Shown piece after piece: positions 9,072 to 18,127 of a DNA stretch of 64,000 nt. The position numbers and the translations under genes are program-made. The stretch lies in the NCBI GenBank assembly GCA_033391075.1, contig JAWPMV010000004.1, positions 303,907 to 367,906 on the forward strand, read 5' to 3'. This DNA is from Bacteroidia bacterium (GTDB taxonomy: Bacteria > Bacteroidota > Bacteroidia > J057). Each line of letters begins with the position of its first letter. Position 1 is the stretch's first letter. The notes under the pieces were generated by a model. The model searched no databases. It saw only the letters and a program-made list of their open reading frames with translations, and had not been told where the DNA came from.

Positions 9072-10517
9072 ATGACTACTCCTTCTGAAAAACTCCTACA
9101 GAAATGGGGACTTGATATCCCTGAGAAAAATCCTCAAAAAAAAGATCGAAGAAACTTTCTGAAACAAGCTTCTCTGGGAGGACTTGCTTTGGGGGCTTTT
9201 ATGTTTAGCCCGATTGAGGAAACATTGGCCCATACCACTTCTGGAATAAATCGCTACTCAGCACCCTCGGATTTGAAAATCACCGATATGCGCTATGCGG
9301 TTGTTATGAATGGCCATGCCCGTTGTCCCATCATCCGAATAGACACCAATCAGGGGATATCAGGATGGGGAGAAGTTCGAGATCAGGCCAGTTGGAGATA
9401 TGCCCTCTTTTTAAAGAGTCGAATTTTGGGTATGAATCCCTGTAGCGTGGAAATGATCTTCAAACGTATCAAACAGTTTGGCTTTCATGGTCGGCAGGGA
9501 GGAGGCGTAAGTGCGGTTGAAATGGCACTTTGGGATCTGGCTGGAAAGGCATATGAGGTGCCGGCTTATCAGTTGTTGGGAGGTAAATATCGGGATAAAG
9601 TAAGGCTGTATGCAGATACTCCGATGGGAAAGAATGAAGAGGATTTCAATGCCCGGGTAAACAAGCGTATGGATGAACAAGGCTTTACTTTCCTGAAAAT
9701 GGACTTTGGTCTCGAATTGCTGAAAGGCAAGGAAGGAGCGACCGTCAACAATAATTTTTGGGACATTGGGAGGCAGTGGACAAATGAACCCATGACCTAT
9801 GGGGGGACTGAACATCAATTCACCCAGGTACAGATTACAGATAAAGGCCTGGATATTATGATGGAAAGGGTGGAGAAGGTCCGGGCAAAAATTGGCTATG
9901 ACATACCCTTAGCTTCTGATCATTATGGCCACTTTGATCACAACAATGCGATTCGTTTAGGTCATGCGGTAGAAAAATATCGACTAGCCTGGCTGGAGGA
10001 TCTGATTCCCTGGAAATTTACAGAGCATTGGAAGCAAATTTCCCTCGCTATTCAAACACCCACTACAACTGGAGAAGACATTTACTTAAAAGAGGAGTTT
10101 ATAAAACTTATTGATAATTACTCCATTGACATTGTTCATCCGGATTTGGCTACGGCTGGTGGTTTATTAGAGACGAAAAAGATTGGAGATTATGCAGAGG
10201 AAAAAGGAATTGCCATGGCTATGCATTTTGCAGGAACTCCAGTTTCCTTTATGGCCAATGTTCATTGTGCCGCAGCTACGCAAAACTTTATGGCCCTTGA
10301 GCATCATTCGGTAGATTTGGACTATTGGGAGGATTTGGTGAAAACGGAGCATAGGATGATCGAAAAAGGCTTTGCTCATGTTCCCGATAGTCCGGGTCTG
10401 GGAGTTGATCTAAATGAAGAAGTCATAAAGGAACACCTGGATCCAGAAGATGAATCTTACTTTAGACCCACAACTGAATGGGATAAAATCAGATCCTGGG
10501 ATAGATTATGGAGTTAA
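9072..10517 (+). CDS. Tat-exported enolase-superfamily (mandelate racemase group) enzyme
   Basis: This 481-residue protein begins with a twin-arginine signal (DRRNFLK, Arg26-Arg27, then a hydrophobic stretch). After it comes a full mandelate-racemase/muconate-lactonizing fold: capping domain with 'GRQGGG' and 'AVEMALWDLAGKA', then a barrel with the K-M-D motif (Lys209), metal ligands Asp283, Glu309 and Glu335, and the Asp-His dyad (Asp358 in HPDLATAGG and His385 in MHFAGTP). This chemistry abstracts the alpha-proton of a carboxylate sugar acid, so dehydration of an aldonate or aldarate is most likely. Export is unusual, since most sugar-acid dehydratases are cytoplasmic. The next gene overlaps its end by 1-10 bp, so the two are co-expressed. 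Confidence 0.88.
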   Translation: MTTPSEKLLQKWGLDIPEKNPQKKDRRNFLKQASLGGLALGAFMFSPIEETLAHTTSGINRYSAPSDLKITDMRYAVVMNGHARCPIIRIDTNQGISGWGEVRDQASWRYALFLKSRILGMNPCSVEMIFKRIKQFGFHGRQGGGVSAVEMALWDLAGKAYEVPAYQLLGGKYRDKVRLYADTPMGKNEEDFNARVNKRMDEQGFTFLKMDFGLELLKGKEGATVNNNFWDIGRQWTNEPMTYGGTEHQFTQVQITDKGLDIMMERVEKVRAKIGYDIPLASDHYGHFDHNNAIRLGHAVEKYRLAWLEDLIPWKFTEHWKQISLAIQTPTTTGEDIYLKEEFIKLIDNYSIDIVHPDLATAGGLLETKKIGDYAEEKGIAMAMHFAGTPVSFMANVHCAAATQNFMALEHHSVDLDYWEDLVKTEHRMIEKGFAHVPDSPGLGVDLNEEVIKEHLDPEDESYFRPTTEWDKIRSWDRLWS

Positions 10518-11776
10518 TGAATCAAGAAAAGATTTTTGTTGACAAAACTTTTGCTGGCAAGGTCCTGATTATCGGAGCAGGAGTAGCCGGATTATATGCC
10601 GGATATCTTTGTCAGGCAGAGGGAATAGATTTTCAGATTCTCGAGGCTTCTGATAAAATTGGAGGACGTCTGGGGAAAGTAGAAGGCTTTTCAGATATTT
10701 CGTTGGATAGTGGGGCCGAGTGGTTGCATGGGAAAAAATCTATCATAGGAGAGCTGGTAAAGCAGACTACTACAAAGATCAAAAGAGATAAATCAAAAGA
10801 GTATTATTGGTTCAAAGGAAAGTTAAAGAAGAAACTTCCTCGCTATCTGGAGGATGAATTGGAGGAAGATGAAAATCCTTCTGATGTTTCCTTTTTGGAA
10901 TATGCCAGGCTCAAAGGCTATGGGGAGGAGTATAAATATATCATTGAACAATTGGCAGGGGACTATGGCGCAGATGCTTCTGAACTTTCTGCAAAATGGA
11001 CAAAAAAGGAAGAAGAAGCCTACAGTGCGGGATTTAAGGATTACAAATTTCGGGAGACTTATTTCGATCTATTCGATAAACATCTCATTGCTAAAATTCA
11101 GGATTCCATTCAACTGAATACTGTTGTTAAGAAAATTGAGTACAGACAGGATAAGATGCTTGTTGAGGACGGAATGGGAAATGCTTATTCGGCAGACAAA
11201 GTCATTCTTACGGTTCCTATAAGCGTTTTGAAAGAAGGAGATATTAGCTTTCTGCCTCCCCTTCCCGCGTATAAAATCGAAGCCTTTGAGAAGATAGGTA
11301 TGGGAGCGGGAATGAAAATCTTCTTAAAATTCGGACAAAAGTTTTATGAGGGCTATATAGCCGGCGGTAAAATTTGTGCTGCTTATGCGGATGAAAGTTG
11401 GGCGAAAAAAGGGAAGGATCATATTTTGCTAGCCTTTGTGATGGGGAAACAGGCGGAATACTTGAGTTCCTTGGAATCTGATCAGGAGATCATAGAGGCT
11501 TTATTGGGAGAGTTGGATGAAATGTATGGCGGTCAGGCCAGTGCCTATTTTCTAGATGCCCATATTGTAGACTGGGGCAAACATCCTTTCATAAGAGGCG
11601 CCTATTCCTTTAGTAAAGTGGGGATAGGAAATGCACGGGAAATAGCTGCTCAGCCAATAGAAGAGAAAATCTTCTTTGCAGGCGAAGCGATGAACCTGAA
11701 TGGGCATCATCAAACGGTTCATGGGGCTGCGGAGACGGCCATCCAGCAATTGATCAAAATACGGGATTCTCTCTAG
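10508..11776 (+). CDS. FAD-dependent amine-oxidase-like oxidoreductase
   Basis: The protein is 422 residues and cytoplasmic by sequence. It has the dinucleotide-binding motif GAGVAG (residues 23-28) followed by 'ILEASDKIGGRLG', the signature of flavin-containing monoamine oxidase/phytoene-desaturase-type enzymes, and the C-terminal FAD-contact region 'FFAGEAMNLNGHHQTVHGA'. Such enzymes oxidise amines or related C-N/C-C bonds with FAD. The start at 10508 overlaps the previous gene by 10 bp; an ATG at 10517 (TAATG overlap) is nearly as good. The partnership with a Tat-exported dehydratase is not one I know from a defined pathway. No signal peptide is present, so the two products may lie in different compartments. 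Confidence 0.85.
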   Translation: MELMNQEKIFVDKTFAGKVLIIGAGVAGLYAGYLCQAEGIDFQILEASDKIGGRLGKVEGFSDISLDSGAEWLHGKKSIIGELVKQTTTKIKRDKSKEYYWFKGKLKKKLPRYLEDELEEDENPSDVSFLEYARLKGYGEEYKYIIEQLAGDYGADASELSAKWTKKEEEAYSAGFKDYKFRETYFDLFDKHLIAKIQDSIQLNTVVKKIEYRQDKMLVEDGMGNAYSADKVILTVPISVLKEGDISFLPPLPAYKIEAFEKIGMGAGMKIFLKFGQKFYEGYIAGGKICAAYADESWAKKGKDHILLAFVMGKQAEYLSSLESDQEIIEALLGELDEMYGGQASAYFLDAHIVDWGKHPFIRGAYSFSKVGIGNAREIAAQPIEEKIFFAGEAMNLNGHHQTVHGAAETAIQQLIKIRDSL

Positions 11777-11840
11777 ACGGCGTATCCTGAACGCCACAGC
11801 CAAAATATGAACAATTGCCAGGAATGGAATTACAGGAAAA

Positions 11841-12011
11841 CTATTCCTTAGCCTGGGCTTTCTCCAATTTATCCAGCCGCTTTTCGATCTCCATGAGTTT
11901 ATACAAAATGAGAATGTGGGTATGCTTGGCGTCTATACCTACCACACTCTTCTCACTGTAAATCATGGCTTCTATTTCTTTGTAGATTTCAGGAGGAATT
12001 ACTTCTTGCAT
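11841..12011 (-). CDS. Small coiled-coil protein of unknown function (56 aa)
   Basis: Starting at the ATG 12009-12011 the product is MQEVIPPEIYKEIEAMIY and so on, with a C-terminal heptad-like helix (LYKLMEIEKRLDKLEKA). It begins 11 bp after the stop of the heparinase-like gene on the same strand, so it is probably translated from the same mRNA. An upstream in-frame start at 12062 would overlap that gene's end and is less likely. I do not recognise a family. Confidence 0.55.
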   Translation of the reverse strand: MQEVIPPEIYKEIEAMIYSEKSVVGIDAKHTHILILYKLMEIEKRLDKLEKAQAKE

Positions 12012-12021
12012 GACGATTCTA

Positions 12022-14013
12022 TTATTGGGTTTCTGATATACTAAAGGTAAAAGAGAATGCATCTTTCGTTTTCACTCGCTTGAGTTTTAAAAGGACACGG
12101 ATGACAGAATCCCCCCAGATGCTTTTAAGTCTTGGATCTTCTACTTCAATTTTCTCCTCTACTGCTTCAAATTTTTTCGGATCAAAACTCATTCTCAATT
12201 TTCGAGGCGCATAAAAATCCCCTCCGGGATAGATGGTGATATAAGATTCCTCGATGCGGACAGGGCCAGGACTCATGAAACTCAGCATAATATCCGGACC
12301 TCTTTTTTCCAGTTCGTAGGACTCCGCCAACTGAATACTCTCAGCATTCCGATCAAAACTAAAGGATCGATGCCAGCTTTTGAGACCTGCTGAATCAGGA
12401 TAAGCTTCTTCTATATTCATAGATAAGTTTACCAGACTATCTTCCTGGCTATACCTGACGTTGGTCGCCTTTCTTTTTAAGCCCCACTCCTGCATCACTC
12501 CTCCGATGGTTGGGAGGTTATGATAGCCCGATTGCATGGTCCAGATTTTATAGCGATCCTTAGAGAAGGTTTGCTTGCGGTAGGTTTCTACCCCCAAATC
12601 TATGATGGCCGGTTTCCCATCCACATATATAATAAAGCTTCCGACATCATTATGATTATGGCTTTGATCATTGTGGGCGCCCATGGCTCCGAGAAAGAAG
12701 CCTCGGGTACTACCCTCCTCCGAACGCGCCAACATTACCTGTGTTTCGTCTAGCCAGACATCCTGAAGGTAAGCGGGCTTCGCCTTTGCAGCAGCTAATT
12801 CCTCAAAATTGAAGATCTCATGTAATTTCCGTCCAATAGATCCTTTGGTAAAGCTTTTCTGCAATTGATAGGTATAAGCTGCGAAAGCCATCATGTCCTC
12901 ATCCTGGATTCGCTTCCCAAATCGATAGATGAGTTCTGAATTGACGGTGATCTTTCCGTGGGTATCTGCAAAGTTTATATAATAAGGACCTGCTATGTGC
13001 GCTCGATAAATATAGCGCGCCATTTCTTGCAGTACAGGTTTCTGATAGATATCCAGTTTTCCTCCCGTTGAGGAATAAAGAAGTTCCAGACAATCGAAAA
13101 GAGAAGCCCCTGCCCTACTCCAGTAATTGGGACCTTCATCGCAGCCCCCATCCTTGGCATATTCATTCAAAAACTCATCCAGGGATCGCAAGGATTTATG
13201 CAAGGCTTTGGCCCGTCTGTATTCATCCTCCTCAAATATCAGTAAAGCCGTAATCCAATTGCTATTGATCCAGGGATTCCAATTATTGAGGTAATTGTCC
13301 TTGGGAGCGAAACCCATCCACCAATAATCATCTACTTCTAATAATGGGGTGAGAATCCTTCGATCTGTTTCCTGCCTCATCCGCTTTCTGATCATGGGCG
13401 AAATGGAATCCAGTTCGGCTCCCAGCAAATATTCAGTCCAGGCCAATAAGGCTGCGGTTTCGGCTGCAAAAAGATCAACTACAGGATCCTCAACATCCGC
13501 TAGATCGGTTCCGGCTTTTTGCATGAAAAGATGTGCCGGTACTCCCCAAAAGGATTCTTCACATATACTCCAGATACCATTCGTGATTTGATCCAGGTAT
13601 TTGCCCTCGCCTTCTACCATTTCTGCCAAAACCAAATCCATAAGGGCATATCGGCGCTCAAAAGAAATTTCCTGATACGTATTTCGATTCCCCTCTCTGA
13701 TAAAATCCAGATAAGTACGGGCAGATATAGAAGGCCATGAGTAATCAGCACGTGCTGCTCCGGCTGCTTCTAAATGCGTTTTGATGCTATCATTGAGTTC
13801 TCCCCAGGACGTTCTGTCTTCATATTTGGGAAAAGGGGACCATGCATCCAGGTCAGAAAGCCACTCTTCCAGTTCGGCTTCCGTACAGGAGCCACTCAGA
13901 TAATCGCGATGATAATAGCGGAGCTTGTTTTGGGTATAGGCCATACCAAATAAGAAGTAGAAACAAAGGAAAATAGAGCAATGCTTTCCTATTTTCTTCA
14001 GCAAATCAGTCAT
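12022..14013 (-). CDS. Heparinase II/III-family polysaccharide lyase-like protein
   Basis: This 663-residue protein has a signal peptide (about 1-27), an alpha/alpha toroid of paired helices (about 60-380, with 'DYWWMGF', 'NNWNPWINSNW' and 'GGCDEGPNYWSRAG'), then a beta-sheet domain with the conserved 'QSHNHNDVGSF' around residue 450. That order matches heparinase II/III-like lyases (PL12/PL15/PL21 region), periplasmic enzymes that cleave uronic-acid polysaccharides by beta-elimination. The His-Asn-His-Asn-Asp run carries metal-binding and catalytic His. The true substrate could be a sulfated glycosaminoglycan-like, alginate-like or other uronate polymer. No lyase-specific SusCD is adjacent. 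The small coiled-coil gene follows immediately. Confidence 0.87.
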   Translation of the reverse strand: MTDLLKKIGKHCSIFLCFYFLFGMAYTQNKLRYYHRDYLSGSCTEAELEEWLSDLDAWSPFPKYEDRTSWGELNDSIKTHLEAAGAARADYSWPSISARTYLDFIREGNRNTYQEISFERRYALMDLVLAEMVEGEGKYLDQITNGIWSICEESFWGVPAHLFMQKAGTDLADVEDPVVDLFAAETAALLAWTEYLLGAELDSISPMIRKRMRQETDRRILTPLLEVDDYWWMGFAPKDNYLNNWNPWINSNWITALLIFEEDEYRRAKALHKSLRSLDEFLNEYAKDGGCDEGPNYWSRAGASLFDCLELLYSSTGGKLDIYQKPVLQEMARYIYRAHIAGPYYINFADTHGKITVNSELIYRFGKRIQDEDMMAFAAYTYQLQKSFTKGSIGRKLHEIFNFEELAAAKAKPAYLQDVWLDETQVMLARSEEGSTRGFFLGAMGAHNDQSHNHNDVGSFIIYVDGKPAIIDLGVETYRKQTFSKDRYKIWTMQSGYHNLPTIGGVMQEWGLKRKATNVRYSQEDSLVNLSMNIEEAYPDSAGLKSWHRSFSFDRNAESIQLAESYELEKRGPDIMLSFMSPGPVRIEESYITIYPGGDFYAPRKLRMSFDPKKFEAVEEKIEVEDPRLKSIWGDSVIRVLLKLKRVKTKDAFSFTFSISETQ

Positions 14014-14164
14014 GCAGGTAATTGTGTCTGTTCTTGTCTATAACGAACAATTTGGCGATAAAGCATGAAAATTCCTTTGAGAAGCCGAAAATTTTGGAAC
14101 AATACAGGACAGGGGGTTCATTATTGAATAATAAACCCAGGCAAATGCTCGATAAATACTTTTT

Positions 14165-15790
14165 TTAGAAACGGGAACTCTTCAACCAGATATCTGATCG
14201 CGACCAACGATTCTCAAATTCCTTCTTCACTTCTTTGATATCCTTTCCCTGAGCTTCCAGGGCTTTCATCAGACCAAAGAGGGACCAGCCATTGTTGGGA
14301 TGATCTTCCAGTTCCATGCGATAGACTTTCTCAGCACCAGCAAAATCTTCCATATCCATAAGCAAAGCCCCTAACCAATGACGGGAATCGAAAGGCATGG
14401 GCTCTGGTTCATCCCAACGAAGAGAATCTTCCTGTATGACTGCTTGTTGAAATATAGCTTTTGCATCTTCCTTCTCTCCTGCTTGCCAGGCCATTTCGCC
14501 CTCCAGAATGCCCGCAGCAATTTTCAACAAATGGCTAACCTTATGGTCTCTGAAAGTAGCCTCGGTTGTATCTGCTACAACTTTTACGCGCTTCAAATAT
14601 ACCTGGGCAAAATCAGCTTCGCCTTGTTTCAGGTGTGCATACCCCATCGCAAAATCCCAGACTGCGCCCGAAAACGTTCCATCAGGACGATTCCCCAAAT
14701 GCAGCATTTCATCGAAGCGCCCAAAACGCATCAAAGTCAATGCGTAATACATATTATTGTGGGTTACCTTGGCAAAATCTTTCCCTGCCTGAATAGCCAC
14801 TGCTCCTTGCCCATCATAGCTGGCCGCAAAGAGAAGCATATGAAGGTTATGACTGGGATAAATGGCAAATGCTTTGCCCTCCTTCGCTTTTTGATCTGAA
14901 TGCCAGGCTTGCAAATTGGCTTTGACTGCTTCGGGCCACATGCCTAATTCATTATAGGTATGAGAAGGCATATGATTTAAATGACTGGCTCCCGGAATGG
15001 CATTTCCGATATACTCTGCACATGCCAATGCTCTTTCTGGATTTTGGGTGGACTCGGTGGCATGTATATACAGATGACAAGCTCCAGGATGCTGAACATC
15101 TATTTCCAGAACTTTTTCCAAAATCTTATGAATGCGCATGACATCCGGATCATTGATATCTCGGCTACCTCTCCGGGGTTCAAGCAGGAATAATGCTTCG
15201 GCATAGATGGTTGCAACATCCAGATCAAAAGGGAATTTCTCATACACTTTCTTCATCGCCATCGCATAGGCTGTATCCTGTAGGGGAGCTGTTTCTGGTT
15301 CAAAATCCTCGATATAGCGAACCTTCATGGCTTTGATGAGGGCTTTCTCTACCGGATTAGCGTACTTATTTGCATATTTATCTGCTTTTTGAATGGCTTC
15401 GAGTGCCAAAGGAGCTTTTTTCTTTGAAAGCTTTCCATTTAGATAGGCTCCCAATGCCCATGCCTCTCCCCAATAACATATCGCACAGGTTGAATCTCGT
15501 TTCCAGGCCTCTCGAAAAGAACGAGCGGCATCGTCTACAGCAAATGCATATTTCAATTGTATCCCCTGATCAAACCAGGCCTGCACCTGATCTGCCTTAG
15601 AAGAAATCTCCATTGAAAATGTACCCAGCGCTTCTGTACGAAGGTCCATTTCCTTGTCCAAATCTGGCCCCATACTATGGTGCTGGGCTATACTCGAAAG
15701 AGGGGAAAAACATATACTTATTAGAACTAGGATGATAAAATAGATCGAATAAGCGGGATGATCACCTTTATAGCAGGAGAAGAAGGACAT
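14165..15790 (-). CDS. Exported TPR protein with HMPSHTY motif
   Basis: This 541-residue protein has a hydrophobic N-terminal segment (about residues 14-35, ending SSIAQ) acting as a signal peptide, then TPR-like helical pairs. Conserved-looking motifs are 'CAICYWGEAWALG' (about 97-109), 'HPGACHLYIHATE' (about 235-247) and 'HLNHMPSHTYNELGMW' (about 272-287). A widespread family of exported TPR proteins shares the CAxxYWGxA and HMPxHxY motifs; its function is not established. The His/Cys clusters could bind metal, which is an inference. The gene is divergent from the sugar operon at 15897, with only 106 bp between the two starts. Confidence 0.72.
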   Translation of the reverse strand: MSFFSCYKGDHPAYSIYFIILVLISICFSPLSSIAQHHSMGPDLDKEMDLRTEALGTFSMEISSKADQVQAWFDQGIQLKYAFAVDDAARSFREAWKRDSTCAICYWGEAWALGAYLNGKLSKKKAPLALEAIQKADKYANKYANPVEKALIKAMKVRYIEDFEPETAPLQDTAYAMAMKKVYEKFPFDLDVATIYAEALFLLEPRRGSRDINDPDVMRIHKILEKVLEIDVQHPGACHLYIHATESTQNPERALACAEYIGNAIPGASHLNHMPSHTYNELGMWPEAVKANLQAWHSDQKAKEGKAFAIYPSHNLHMLLFAASYDGQGAVAIQAGKDFAKVTHNNMYYALTLMRFGRFDEMLHLGNRPDGTFSGAVWDFAMGYAHLKQGEADFAQVYLKRVKVVADTTEATFRDHKVSHLLKIAAGILEGEMAWQAGEKEDAKAIFQQAVIQEDSLRWDEPEPMPFDSRHWLGALLMDMEDFAGAEKVYRMELEDHPNNGWSLFGLMKALEAQGKDIKEVKKEFENRWSRSDIWLKSSRF

Positions 15791-15896
15791 AGAGAGTAGT
15801 TTTATGTGTTAGATCAATTTATCTCGAAAGATACAAAAAGATAATATTGCTAGCAGTGAGCGAAAAGTCTATTTTAAGATCATATAAATCATTACT

Positions 15897-16676
15897 ATGA
15901 ATCTTTTTGATGTAAATGGGAAATGTGTTGTGGTAACTGGCGCGAGTCAGGGGATTGGGGAAGCGATTGCAAAAGCCTATGCCGAGGCGGGCGCTCGAGT
16001 CTACCTAAACGCACGCAATCCTGATAAGCTTTCCCAGGCCGTAAAAAAATTCCGAAAGGAAAACCTCATCGTTTATCCGGCCCTTTTCGATGTCACTGTT
16101 AAGGAGGAGGTGGAACAAGGCATAGGGAAAATTGTCGAAGATTCAGGTCGATTGGATGTGGTTGTAAACAATGCCGGGATCATCCGGCGCAACAGTTTGG
16201 AAGAATTGGAGGAAGAGGATTGGGAAGCCGTCATCAAAACGGACCTTACCGCTCCTTTTTTAGTGGGGAAATACGCTGCCAGACATATGATTCCGGCTGG
16301 AGGGGGAAAGATCATCAATATTTGCTCTTTGATGAGTGAATTGGGAAGAAATACAGTTGCTGCCTATGCGGCTGCCAAAGGAGGCCTGAAGATGTTGACC
16401 AGAAGCATGGCTACAGATTGGGCAAAGCATAATATTCAGGCGAATGGGATTGGACCCGGATACATTGCTACTCCTATCAATACTGCTTATCGTGCAGAAG
16501 GAAATCCTTTAAATGAATACATTCTCAGCCGAACACCTGCAGGCCGTTGGGGAACACCGGATGATTTGATCGGTGCTGCCATATTCCTTGCATCTTCAGC
16601 CTCGGATTTTGTAAATGGGCAAATCATTTATGTTGATGGAGGAGTTCTGGCCACTTTCGGAGATCCGGGTAAATAA
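15897..16676 (+). CDS. SDR oxidoreductase, gluconate 5-dehydrogenase-like
   Basis: This 259-residue cytoplasmic protein has the Rossmann motif TGASQGIG (14-21), the NNAG motif (91-94) and catalytic Ser144, Tyr157 and Lys161. 'NICSLMSELGR' and 'AAYAAAKGGLKML' closely follow the pattern of gluconate 5-dehydrogenases (Gno/IdnO), which interconvert gluconate and 5-ketogluconate with NAD(P)H. Other polyol or aldonate substrates are possible. It is the first gene of a four-gene run; the next start is 59 bp downstream. Confidence 0.85.
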   Translation: MNLFDVNGKCVVVTGASQGIGEAIAKAYAEAGARVYLNARNPDKLSQAVKKFRKENLIVYPALFDVTVKEEVEQGIGKIVEDSGRLDVVVNNAGIIRRNSLEELEEEDWEAVIKTDLTAPFLVGKYAARHMIPAGGGKIINICSLMSELGRNTVAAYAAAKGGLKMLTRSMATDWAKHNIQANGIGPGYIATPINTAYRAEGNPLNEYILSRTPAGRWGTPDDLIGAAIFLASSASDFVNGQIIYVDGGVLATFGDPGK

Positions 16677-16735
16677 GATACTACTCTGCTAAAGCCCCAA
16701 ATTTGGCCACAATGAAATAATCAGTATTTTGAAAA

Positions 16736-17569
16736 ATGTCTAAACCCTTGCGCCTATCACTTGCCATTGCTGCTGCCGAAGCACTTCCGAGTGCTTTTGT
16801 TGTATTCAGAGGATTTGAGGATTCTATCCGCAAAGCCCGCGCACTCGGTTTTGATGGGGTTGAGTTAGCCCTAAAACATGCAGATGAGATTGATCCGGGC
16901 CTATTATCTGGCTGGCTAAATGAGGAAGGGATGGAAATTTCTGCGATCTCTACGGGACAGGTTTATGCAGAAACAGGCTTTATGTTTACGGATGAAAGAC
17001 CGGAAGCCAGGAAGAAGATTAAGGAAATCTTTTACGCATTGATCGATTTGGCAGCTGATTTCGGACAATTGGTAAATATTGGGAGAGCCCGGGGGCAAAT
17101 TGGGGACAGATCCAGGGAGCTTGCCAAAGGTCTATTTTTAGATATGCTTCAGGATCTTTGTGCTTATGCGGGTAAAAAGGGAGTGAAATTGATCCTGGAG
17201 CCGGTCAATCGATATGAGATTGATTTCATAAACTCGGTAGAAGAAGGAGTTGAACTCATCCATGAAGCCGGTATTTCCAATTTCAAGCTCATGCCAGATG
17301 TATTTCACATGAATATTGAAGATCGCGGGATCGCCTCAGAATTGATCAGGCATGCCGAACATATTGAATATGTACATCTGGCAGATTCCAATCGTCTGGC
17401 TCCGGGGCAGGGACATACAGACTTTCAGGAAATTTTTGATGCACTTCAGGAGATGAACTACAAAGGCTGGCTGTCTTTGGAGATCTTGCCCAAGCCTGAT
17501 CCGGAAACCGCAGCTCAACAAGGCGCAGAATTTTTACTGCCATTTATCCAATCCTTTAATCAACCCTAA
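16736..17569 (+). CDS. Sugar-phosphate isomerase/epimerase (xylose-isomerase-like TIM barrel)
   Basis: The 277-residue product has the AP-endonuclease-2-type TIM barrel of sugar-phosphate isomerase/epimerases. Visible metal-site motifs include 'LILEPVNRYEIDF' (Glu near 154), 'LMPDVFHMNIED' (Asp/His near 185-188), 'YVHLADSNR' (His near 212) and 'WLSLEILPKPDP' near the C-terminus (Glu). These bind a divalent metal that polarises the sugar carbonyl. Candidate reactions are hydroxypyruvate-, 2-oxo-tetronate- or ketose 3-epimerisation. It lies between the SDR and RpiB-type genes, with an 11-bp gap to the latter, so all act in one pathway. Confidence 0.85.
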   Translation: MSKPLRLSLAIAAAEALPSAFVVFRGFEDSIRKARALGFDGVELALKHADEIDPGLLSGWLNEEGMEISAISTGQVYAETGFMFTDERPEARKKIKEIFYALIDLAADFGQLVNIGRARGQIGDRSRELAKGLFLDMLQDLCAYAGKKGVKLILEPVNRYEIDFINSVEEGVELIHEAGISNFKLMPDVFHMNIEDRGIASELIRHAEHIEYVHLADSNRLAPGQGHTDFQEIFDALQEMNYKGWLSLEILPKPDPETAAQQGAEFLLPFIQSFNQP

Positions 17570-17579
17570 AAAGCCAAAC

Positions 17580-18086
17580 ATGGATACAAATACTGATAAA
17601 CGAATTTTGATCGGCTGTGATCATGGAGGCTATGAGGCCAAAATTAAAATCAAGGAGCATTTAGCGGAAAAAGGATATGAACTTATAGATGTTGGATCGG
17701 AAAGTGCAGAAATCGTCCGTTATCCCAATTATGTAAAAAAAGTAGCAGCTCCCATTTCGCAAAAAGAATATTCTAGAGGAATCCTTATATGCTCAACGGG
17801 GATTGGCATGTGTATCGCAGCAAATAAGTTCAAAGGCATACGTGCAGCCCTGGTCAACAGCCATTATCAGGCAAAGATGACCCGACAGCACAATGACAGC
17901 AATATCCTTTGCCTGGGGGGAAAAACGAGCGGTATTTTTGACCTGCTGGATTTCGTAGACACCTGGCTGGAAAATGAATACATCGGTGGGAGACATGACA
18001 TTTCTCTGGGCATCATAGAAGACATAGAAAACGAACTGGGAATAAAATCGGCAGATGCTGTCAATCCGGAACCTAAAGCAGAATGA
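17580..18086 (+). CDS. RpiB/LacAB-family sugar-phosphate isomerase
   Basis: The protein is 168 residues with 'IGCDHGGYEAK' (11-21), catalytic Cys71 in 'CSTGIGM' (canonical family: CGTGIG), and 'RQHNDSNIL' (102-110) that positions the phosphate/anomeric His. RpiB-family enzymes isomerise aldose and ketose phosphates; besides ribose 5-phosphate, relatives act on allose, galactose 6-phosphate and tetrulose 4-phosphate. In an operon with a TIM-barrel epimerase, an SDR and a permease, a specialised catabolic role is more likely than housekeeping pentose metabolism. The C-terminal extension (about 150-168) is charged and looks disordered. Confidence 0.88.
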   Translation: MDTNTDKRILIGCDHGGYEAKIKIKEHLAEKGYELIDVGSESAEIVRYPNYVKKVAAPISQKEYSRGILICSTGIGMCIAANKFKGIRAALVNSHYQAKMTRQHNDSNILCLGGKTSGIFDLLDFVDTWLENEYIGGRHDISLGIIEDIENELGIKSADAVNPEPKAE

Positions 18087-18127
18087 TCCCATAAGTCCAT
18101 AAACGCTCCGAAAAACTTTGCTCATAC

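Noticed and set aside
11779..11796. GGCGT/ACGCC hairpin after the flavoprotein gene as a terminator
   Set aside because: The 5-bp stem is not followed by a run of T, so it does not meet the terminator pattern.
14378..14899. Plus-strand frames in the 14.4-14.9 kb region
   Set aside because: They lie opposite the exported TPR gene and have no motifs or ribosome sites.
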